In this document: positions 55,728 through 64,000 of the stretch, piece after piece | Layout of the letters: the number at the start of each line of letters is the position of its first letter | Position numbering within the stretch: the stretch's first letter is position 1 | Assembly (NCBI GenBank): GCA_950022295.1 | Contig: OX465598.1 | Location: 122,371,001 to 122,435,000 of the forward strand | Origin: Bromus sterilis | Taxonomy: Eukaryota; Streptophyta; Magnoliopsida; Poales; Poaceae | Direction: 5' to 3' | Length of the DNA stretch: 64,000 nucleotides | Program-made: the position numbers and the translations under genes | Notes under the pieces: generated by a model | Told to the model about the DNA's origin: nothing | What the model saw: only the letters and a program-made list of their open reading frames with translations | Databases searched by the model: none

Positions 55728-56970
55728 CGTCTGCTGTGTGATTTCATCATGAGGGAGTGTTATCTGCCTTGGTTTCTCTTTGTATGCAGTGCAGACCATG
55801 GGAAAGGGCGTGGCAGGGTGGAATGAGGGAAGAATAGCGAAGAAATAAGGTTGGCATAGCGAGGCCCACGTGGAACACACGTCAAAAGAACGAGGTAGTT
55901 TATGTGCGCGTTTCGTGGGAATGACCCCCGGGTAAGGTCACCCAGGCGAAATAACTTTTCAAGACGAAGATCACCGATCTAATGACCGCGGATCTAAGCG
56001 AGGCCGAGCTAATCCTGGCCGACCTGAAGACCGACATTCGGAAGAAGGCCGATCTGATCAAGGCCGACCTGCAGACCGCCGATCTAAAAAGAAGACCAAG
56101 CAGCAAACGATCGATCTCCAGAGGGCTGAGCTGATTAGGTCGGAAGCCGATTGCTCTAGGAGAGAGCAATCAACCTCACCTAAGTTCATTCGGGCCATGA
56201 AGACACAAGACCATCCGAGCTAACCACGAGAGTTGACCTTAGGCCGGATGGGCGCACCCGACCCGAGGTCTTCAATAGGTGATCCTGAGAGATCCGCGTG
56301 GCAGACAAAATAGTACCATGCCGACCTGTTAGACGCATGATGTTCCCTCGACACATCAGCTGACAGGGCGGCGGAGGCGACAAGGAGCTGAGGCAGACGC
56401 AAGGATAGGTGTAGAGCACTCCAAACCTACATAGCGAGATCCCATGACAAAGTAGGGCTACAGCTTTCCGCCGCCTGGCACCCGTAAAGGGCGCAGTTGG
56501 CGGGACCCAGTAGTTCACCAGAGGCTTACAACTGGGCCCTGGACCAACCAGAGATTACCATGCTACCCTGGGCTCGGCCTATAAGAGCCCCAGGTATCCC
56601 TTCTACGTGAGAGAACGAACGCATTTACTTCGCTTCACCCACCAGAGAGAGAGAGAGAGAGAGCAAGGAGAGAGTTGTGCTTAGAGCCCTCTCCCCTTCC
56701 TCTCATGCAGCTCACGGAGCATTCATTGTAGCTTGAGTGATTGCTTATAACTAGGTCGACAGGACTAGGGGTGTTATCTCTACGGAGAGCCCCGAACCTG
56801 GGTACATCACGGTGTCTCACTGTGTTTTTCCCCACTCTCGATTCCGGGACCGACGACACTAACCTTGGCCTGTCCCCCTCTTTAGCCATCCCCATGGCAT
56901 TTGCCATTACCAAACGACGACAACGCGTGTGGATCAGTCGGGCAAACAAAAATATTTTCCTAATATAAAC
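55728..56970 (+). repeat. Probable LTR remnant of an unidentified gypsy element
   Basis: From about 56560 the sequence looks like an LTR promoter and R/U5 part: GGCCTATAAGAGCCCC (TATA-like, 56576-56591), then a (GA)n run (56646-56663), TTGTAGCTTGAGTGATTGC and CCCCGAACCTGGGTACATC. Ends are not defined and no duplication was found. A 15-bp-periodic tract lies at 55973-56086. Confidence 0.4.
55973..56086 (+). repeat. 15-bp-periodic tract, pentapeptide-like when translated
   Basis: GCCGAYCTG-type units recur about every 15 bases. In the plus frame they read as about eight A(D/E)Lxx units (TADLS, EAELI, LADLK, KADLI, KADLQ, TADLK). The open stretch is only ~60 codons, closed by TAA upstream and TGA downstream, with no evident start. 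A repeat relic is the safer reading than a gene. Confidence 0.5.
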
Positions 56971-57329
56971 CTTGTGGTTTTAAAGGATTAATGCCATAAA
57001 AATTACTCAATATACCCAAAACACCCTTCACAAACACTAATAATTTGGAAAAAATCATCATATATATATGTGATATGGATCCTTTCGATTAGTCCAAGTG
57101 TTTAAGAATGGTACAAAACTTTGAAAAAATTAAACAATACCTAAAATAAATAAATGGATAGATTTTGGATATATTAAAATGAGGGACTTCCATAGGGTGC
57201 ATTATCTTCAAAATTTAGTCTAGCCTTCAAATAATAAAAGGAATCTATAATAATATTTCAAGAATTTTTAGAATCGGAAATAACACGGTTGTATTTAAAA
57301 CCCTAACCACTTTGGAATTATATGCTTAG

Positions 57330-57700
57330 AAGTAAAAATATAATCTCCAAAATTATGAAAATTTTTAAGTGTATCTCGGTTCCATGAGTGAGGTTTCATA
57401 AATAATTACAAAATTATATGAGGAGTTCTGAATCATTAGTTAATTTAAAACAACAAGAAAATTAGAAGGAAGTCGAAAACATTATACAAAGTGTGGTTTT
57501 TCTCTTATGACATCACTGTGCAAAGCTAGCCCAACGCATCCCAGCATTGAGCAACCCACCGTAGAGTTCACGTCTTCCCTGATAACGAGTGTGTCGAGCA
57601 CACAACCACTACGAGACACCTCCTGGTTTCCTCCTTGGTTATCGTTTCGGGCAATTCTTCATGTCATAGTGATAACTACGCTTGGTGAGGAGATTCATGC
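57330..57700. repeat. Diverged repeat block, copy 1
   Basis: Aligns with 58870-59220: shared order of AAAAATAT(A/G)ATCT, a GAGGTT(T/G)CATA segment, a GAGGAGTT stretch, GCCCAACGCA or ACCCAACACT, CACCGTAG or TACCGTAA before a GTCTT tract, AAGCGCACAACCACCA or ACACAACCACTACGA, and CTTCCTCCTTGGTT or TTCCCTCCTTGTTG. Substantial divergence; nature unknown. Confidence 0.5.
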
Positions 57701-58308
57701 ACCTTAGATGATGAAATCGTCCTTGGAAGTCATATAGATCGTCCACTCCACCATCAATAGCCGCAAAACGCATACCATCTCAGGCCTCTTCTCGCGCCAC
57801 TAGGACATCTTCTTGATGCTTTTCATTTCCCCTCAAGCCACTATATCCCTCTTGTCCTGAGTACCAAGAACGAACCTGGCGACCAAAGCATCCCGCAACT
57901 AACACCTTTGTTGTTCGCGCTTCTCGATAGACACCCTAGCCATTTAATCATGCACAAAGCATCACCGCGCTCCCCTTGGTTTTTCTACCAAAGTAATTGA
58001 ATGGGGAATCCCAAAATCGGACGTGTCTGAGTCTTCTTCTCCACCTCAAATGAGTCGTTAGCGTGCCAAATTTTCGTTGTCTTCATACCCCAACTACCCC
58101 TCGACTTACACAACTCCTCCTTGACCTCCTAAATATATTGGCAAATGGAAACCTCTTCGAGCCTCACATACCCGAGCTACTTCAACTTGACACCGTGCTC
58201 CGTCGCCCGCCATCGATGATGGAGACGTCGATTTACTATCTTCCTGATGTCCTCGACCACGTACACATGCTCCAGGTGATCCTCCCTGACTTCTTCCTTT
58301 CTCAATGG

Positions 58309-58334
58309 TCTCTCTCTCTCTCTCTCTCTCTCTC
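58309..58334 (+). repeat. (TC)n microsatellite
   Basis: Perfect TC dinucleotide run of about 26 bases. Confidence 0.9.
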
Positions 58335-58869
58335 GATCGGTATGCCACTAGCCACCAAGGGGATGATCACCGCTGTTAGCTCTAGCGAGCTAATAATCCT
58401 CGAGTGAAGAAAGTTACTGTAAAAAAATTCAAAGGGGGGGGGGGTAAATATGGAGTGTCAAACCAAAGAGAGTTGAAGGTGGGATTCATACTATCTCAGG
58501 TTGTATCTGTCAATGATACAATTCTACATACATCAAACATTTGGTTTACCAAATGCAATAAATAAAACTAACTCATCTGTTATAAAAAGAATAGTTTGCG
58601 AGATAATAAAGTACATGTAAATAAAAGCTTGTTGTTTCATTGTGAAGAAACAATAAAATAAATGATAATAAGTGTGGAGTAGCGAAGGTAGAAGTTGCTA
58701 CGATACTATACCGATAATCATGTATTGCAGTTTTTATGTGGGAGAGACCTACTCTAACATGTATGCAAAATCCATTAACTGACATGTACTTGGAATTCGT
58801 GCACCATAAACGACAAAATCATAAATAACATACTTGTAGTTAAATCACTAAACTTTAACAAATTGAGAA

Positions 58870-59220
58870 TATATGCTTAGCTATAAAAATATGATCTAAA
58901 AATATCTACCTAGGTTGCACCAGCGAGGTTGCATACATAATTCCATAATTACTAGAGGAGTTTGGACCCTCATTTGATTTAAAGAAACATCAAATTTAAA
59001 GAAAACGAGGAAAATTAGACAAAATGCACTATTGCTCTTGGGCAGGCACAGAGCAAACCCAACCCAACACTATGCAGCCTACCGTAACGTCGACGTCTTA
59101 CTCGACCACATGTGTGTAAAGCGCACAACCACCATGAGCCACTTCCCGCTTCCCTCCTTGTTGATTGCTTTGATCGGTTCTTCGTCTCCATGTCGACCGC
59201 CATGTTGATTATTTCGTCTT
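58870..59220. repeat. Diverged repeat block, copy 2
   Basis: Partner of 57330-57700 in the same orientation. Short open frames inside are not supported as genes. Confidence 0.5.
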
Positions 59221-59329
59221 ATGGTGATGTCAAGCTGCAAATCCTAATGCATGATCAATTTTCCATACTAAATGGAAACATAAACTCATAAATGACTATT
59301 GAAGTTACTTTTTATAGTCTCTCACAAAG

Positions 59330-59750
59330 TTGAGAAACATGCATGAGGCGATGTCTCTCGAGAAGTTGGGAAAGGTGACCTGCAATAAGAGATACCACAA
59401 AGATGCTTGGGCATATTGCTGCATAGTCTCTTCGTTGACCCCTAGTGGGCATCCCCTTATGTTAGACAATAGGCACTTGAACAGACACAGAATTCTATTG
59501 TTCTTCTTTCATTTGTGGCAATGGTGTTGAGTTAAACACTAAGAGAAGTAAACCTCGCACGCCATCCTTAGTTGTCCATTATTAGAGCTCATCGTCCTAG
59601 AAGGGCTATGATCATGGTGAAGTCCTTTAGGGTGATTGTTATCTCGCCAAGAGGGATGCAAAAACTCTTTGTCTTGGGCCCTTAACAGTCCATTCCTCTA
59701 GTGAGGGCAACATGGTTCTCATCAGTGGGGCACACTTGAATTGGAGCACG
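59330..59750 (-). pseudogene. Possible plant-mobile-domain-like fragment, decayed
   Basis: The minus strand has pieces resembling the plant mobile domain of MULE-associated and MAIN-like proteins: CIPLGEITITLKDFTMI near 59620-59670 (family pattern FHLPxGExTxTLxDVxxLLGL), and further on a segment with EETMQQYAQASLWYLLL near 59400-59450. Stops and shifts separate them. Weak call based on one motif and order. Confidence 0.35.
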
Positions 59751-59775
59751 TACACTAGTACCGAGCGAAGCTATG

Positions 59776-62700
59776 TGTAAGGCCCGATATGCGGCACTGT
59801 TCCAGATCTAGATGTTTCCATCCAGATCCGGGGACGAAGCACATATCGGTCCCACCGCGACATATGACATAGCCATATGCCCAGGATTTCCAACATGATA
59901 TCATAACATTACAGATACAGGATACAACATCTCATACAATGCATACAACTGCCTTAATACAATACAACAGCGGAAGATACATGTCTGAGTACAGACTACA
60001 ATCAAATGCCTAGTGGCAAAAGAAAATCATCGATCCCCATAACCACACGGGTCCAGGCCCTCCGCCGGGATCCACCTAACTAGTCGTCGTCGAGTCACCA
60101 CGTGAAACGTCGATCACCATACCTGTTGTCGATCAGAACCCTGAAAAGAGTTTGGGGGTAGTATCATGAGTACAGAGGTACTCAGCATCCAATTGTAGTG
60201 GTCATCTGACCCAGCAAGGACTTCATCACTCGTCATTCTAGGACAACTAGTAGTTTACGGTAAGGATGGGGTAAGTGGTGAGGTTGCTGCCGCACTAGCA
60301 TTTATGGAGTGGCTAACGATCTAGAGAGTAAGGTAAGAAGCCAAGCATTCGATGAGGAATCGCCTCCAACAAGTCTTGCTATCAACTACTTACACAATCA
60401 TAACACCTATCCTATCCTTGTCCTCCTCTTCGCATCCCGACGAAGAAGAAGCAATCAAGGCACACACACACGTCGATCAAGTTATATTAAGTTTATCTCA
60501 GTTGTTGTTGTCTATGAACAAGGAGTAGGTCTCAAGTCGTCCATAACCGTGGACACGGCTTCTCGAAAAGATTTAACCATGTAGGGGTGTACCAACTGCC
60601 CATTACAAGGCTCCGCACGCACGCCCATCTCTCTCAGTTGCTACCCATGATAGGCAACCATTTTATGATTTAGTCCCAAGAGATCCGGAACGACAGGTCC
60701 CTCTAACTAACAACGCACAAATCCGGGTGGCCCCCGGTGAGTCAACATCCAACTCAAAAGCCGTCCGCGCTCTCGAATCGGCCTCTACCATCTGGATGAG
60801 GTCGGGTTAGCTACCCAAACATATGTGGGCAGCCCCCTAGCTCCCTGGTGTGGACCAACAAGAGAAACCATGTCTCCGCTGGCCCAAGTTGTTTGAAATT
60901 TGCCGGCCGCGGACCACTCACACACACGTTTCAAATGGTAAATCAGCTTGGGCCACCACTAGAAATGTTTGAAGCTAGGTAGGTAAGAAGAGGGGACCCC
61001 GTAAAATCCCACACGCGGTTAGGCACACTCAGTCTTAAAACCAATACCCGGGACTCGGATCCTAGGTGACTCGAATGGAACAAAGCGTCGGGGCGGGATA
61101 GCCTAGACCTTCCATCCTTCGTCGAATATAGTCAACATTTATAATAATTATATCATCAACAAAATATAATAATGTGATATCCCAAACCCAGGAGTAACAG
61201 GAGGTAACATCGTAACATCCTAAGCATGCATACTAAGCAGGGGTTGAGCAACGAGCAAAAGTAACATAGCAGTACATGGTTTGCTGGGAGGGGACATGGC
61301 TATATCGGTTTGAAAGAGGCTGTAAACATGTGGTAGGATCAAACATCGAACCTAACCTAGAATAGCATGCAAACCGCTGGTTGAAATAGAATGGATCATA
61401 AGTAATGTATAGTCCTTGCCTGTTGATAAGTCGGGTTCCGAAGATGTAGTTGATCGCAAGCTCGCATCGTCTCCGAGAGGTACCCGCGGAAGCACATAAG
61501 ACGATAAACACTGGAAAGCAATCAACGAGCAAGCATCTATTACTACGAAGCAAACACGAGCAAGCATCAACAAGAAGGCAACAAGAGACATCGCACCTAC
61601 CGTCGAGAGCGGTTACTAAGAGGTTAAGTGGAGTACTCGTCACACACGACGATACCGCACATTTGGAAAGGTTCAAGTTGTTTAGCTACAGGTGATCAAC
61701 AAAGTTTGTTAACATGGAAACTCAAGCAAGCATGACATAGCACACAAACATGGCAAGAGGTGTAGCACAAAGTAAACTATCTATGCTAGTCAATTTAAGT
61801 GAGGCACAACCTAAACATGGCATAACACTAGGTGCCGCATGATGATTGAAACATTTGGTACTGTTCTTCCCTAAACCATATTTTAGGTTGGTTAACAGCA
61901 GCAAACAATAGAATAAACACAAAGTATACGAAAACTAATCAAGTTACATATAAATAACACTCCAAACGGAGTTACAGTTAAAAAGATACAAGCAAAACAA
62001 GTTTGGAACACAATCTTCCAACATCACGAAGCACACTTTAGAGCAATGCATAAACAGGTTAATGAATGCAAACATGCTCACAACTGATATGAAACTAAAG
62101 TAGACATGACAGGTAAGGCATGGCAAAAAGAATCATGCAAAAAGGCATCATAGATCAAAAGATATTAAGCATGCAACATGGCATCGGAACGTTACAGACG
62201 AGAAAAACAGAGGTGGCTGTCAAAAACAGCAGCATAGCAAATTTGGAGCTCAACAACTATATGACCAACAAGCATATCATTACAATGCAATACATATAAT
62301 GAAAGTAGACATCATTCTTAACAATATGCAATTGGAATCACTCAATTTCGATAAACGGTCGCGACACACTCGTCGACCGAAGTTGCAACAAAATATAAAC
62401 AACAACACACTAACAGCAGGGTAGCTATTTTGGAGCAAGATACAATCATGATGCAGCAATCAATTATGGCATGTGAATGCATGGAACTGAAGTAGAAACA
62501 ATGCTTAACAGGATGCAAAAGGAATCAATCAATTCCGATGAACGGTTGCGAAGCAATCGTCACAGGAAGTTGCAATAAAATAACAGTTACAACAACTTAG
62601 CAGCAGTTAACGACAGATAGCTCTGTTTGAACAACAATAACTATATCTAAAAAACCTCAAAACAATTAACTCACAAAAGATAAAAGCTAGAGCACGCAAT

Positions 62701-63723
62701 TCTAAACAATTCGTCTTTTGGGCGCAACGCGATCCGGGCTACGGATCGCTCGTAAACTACATCGCAAAACTGATTACAACACACAATTCCAAAAGACTTA
62801 GCAAAATTCGCAGAGGGAAAAGTAAAAAAAAAGTGAAGCCCTCACTTGGGCTGGCCCATCTGGCCGAGGCGGTGGCTGGTGGTGGCTTGGGCCTGCGTGC
62901 TGGGCGCTGGGGCGGTGAGGAGTTGGGCCGCCTGGGGCTGTGTCGGCCCACGCGACCACAACGGCTGGTCGAACGGGCGTGGTCGCCCGATCCAGAGCAG
63001 GGGCGACGGCTGCCGACCGGCGGCATCCCGTTCCGGCGCGGCGGCGCTGCTACTCCAGCAGGGCGAGGGACGACGCGGGCGGCGGGGCCTGGGCGGCGCG
63101 ATGGACGAGGAGGTCGAGGGGCTGCGCTGCTTGAGTTCAACGGCGGCGGCCCAAGCTCGAGGCCAGTGGTCATGGAGGCGGCGTCCTGATACGGGAGGAG
63201 GAGAGGCGTTAGGGAGGAGAGGAGCCGAGGGAGGAGAGGAGAGGCGACCTGCGTGGGGTGGCGGCCCGGCGGCTGCGGCATGGCGGCCGGAGTTGCGGCG
63301 GCTGCTTGCCGGCGTGCGGGGCTTCCACGCGCGGCTGAAGGTGTGGAGGTTGGTGGAGGAGAGAGGAGGTGACCTGGCGGCATCTGGACCCTCCGATCTG
63401 CGATCCGATGGCTGTGGTGCACCCAGATCTAGGGTTTCGGGAGAGAGAGGGATTTGGGGGCAGATTTGAGTGGAGATCAGGGGTGTGGCTGCATGTTTTA
63501 GGCTAGGGAAACCCTAGAAATGGGGTGGGAGTGTGGTGGTATTTATATAGGCAGGTTTGCTGGCCAGTTGACGCAAACGCCCTCAGTACCCCTCTCGCGT
63601 GTCCGGTGATCGCGCTCGTGACCGTCGAGACTCCGTACGGACTCCGATTCGGACGAAACTTCGACCTACGCGCTCAGCGCGTCGAGCCCGTCGATCGTAC
63701 CTCACTGTGGTGACATTCCGACA
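59776..63723 (-). repeat. Fourth chromovirus-type LTR (about 3,948 bp), minus orientation
   Basis: Starts TGTAAGGCCC and appears to end TTCCGACA on the plus strand. It shares with the element A LTR the stretch ATGAACAAGGAGTAGGTCTCAAG and the conserved block (60541-60592), as well as the phrase CTTGGGCCACCACTAGAA..GAAGCTAGGTAGGTAA. A GC-rich block (62830-63250) sits ~500 bp from the minus-strand start, as in element B. No primer site, polypurine tract or coding region adjoins, and the 5 bases outside (CTATG, ACATT) differ, so it is a solo or truncated LTR with an uncertain right edge. Confidence 0.65.
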
Positions 63724-63726
63724 ACA

Positions 63727-64000
63727 TTTTTCGGCGCCCCAATAAAATAATCCGTTTATTAAATAAATGGGGTTTTCGTTCCGGTGGCAATGGCTGGTCT
63801 CGTGCGGGTTTTGCGACAGTGATCGGGTGAAACCCGGTGTCGCAAAGGTCGAGTGTCAGGGTGGCAAGGGTCGGTATCCATCCGGTACGAGATAAGAGGG
63901 GGGAAAATAATCGCCGATCGATAGATCGGGGATGCAAACACCGCAAACAAATCAGACAATCAAACAATTCACGCCGAAAACAATTTTTTTAATTTTTGTG
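63727..64000. other. Unassigned right edge
   Basis: Contains TTTCGGCGCCCCAATAAAATAATC and a short imperfect palindrome around GTTTTGCGACAGTGATCGGG and CCCGGTGTCGCAAAG. No gene supported. It could be more LTR or the flank of the preceding element. Confidence 0.3.

Noticed and set aside
62757..63469. Open frames on both strands in the GC-rich part of the fourth LTR
   Set aside because: Same kind of GC-rich LTR leader as in A, B and the solo LTR; no domain, both strands open.
1..64000. CRISPR array, bacterial defence island or operon
   Set aside because: No direct-repeat/spacer pattern; the genes have introns or plant families and the rest is plant transposons.

Overview
The window is nuclear DNA of a grass, most likely a Pooideae/Triticeae cereal or close relative. 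The evidence is a high density of nested Tekay-type Ty3/gypsy chromoviruses with ~4 kb LTRs, a BARE/Angela-like Copia LTR, many TA-flanked Stowaway MITEs (CTCCCTCCG ends), hAT and Mutator relics, tRNA-derived SINE-like copies, and a few GC-rich monocot genes. No rRNA, organelle DNA, CRISPR or bacterial-type operon is seen.

Region 1 (1-29157) is transposon on transposon. Element A (518-28223, minus strand, 5-bp target duplication GCATT) has 4.2-4.3 kb LTRs and a gag-pol that stays in one frame but carries seven premature stops. Element B (10439-24526, plus strand, target duplication AGGTA) sits inside the right-hand LTR of A. B has 4.0-4.1 kb LTRs, a tRNA-Met primer site, an extra intact 270-aa ORF ahead of gag with a double-stranded-RNA-binding-like layout, and a frameshifted gag-pol with a C-terminal chromodomain. 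To the right lie a tRNA-like SINE candidate and a truncated BARE/Angela-like LTR (to 29157).

Region 2 (29158-50307) is the gene-bearing part. (i) 31287-36592, plus strand: an 11-exon gene with two tandem trypsin/HtrA-like modules that have lost catalytic residues. The first module is broken by a 1,049-bp hAT element in exon 2, a 409-bp Mutator-type element in exon 3 and a 32-bp duplication; with these removed every exon phase agrees. (ii) 42543-43964, minus strand: a single-exon O-fucosyltransferase-family gene. (iii) 48484-49773, plus strand: a single-exon pectinesterase whose original stop codon was split by a 596-bp hAT-like element, adding 20 codons. Between the genes are a Ty3/gypsy gag relic, a Mutator-like element with 115-bp inverted repeats around a GC-rich core, several MITEs and a 90-bp tandem duplication.

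Region 3 (50308-64000) has no intact gene. It holds a SINE-like copy with an 8-bp duplication, a 4,449-bp solo LTR (51274-55722, duplication TAAGG), a probable LTR remnant with a 15-bp-periodic tract that reads as pentapeptide-like repeats, a diverged pair of AT-rich blocks, a decayed plant-mobile-domain-like fragment, and another ~4 kb chromovirus-type LTR (59776-63723) without a visible target duplication.

The most notable signals are the dsRBD-like extra ORF of element B, a ~50-bp block conserved in all four otherwise dissimilar LTR families, and the transposon-made C-terminus of the pectinesterase. All calls rest on reading the sequence; no database search was possible.
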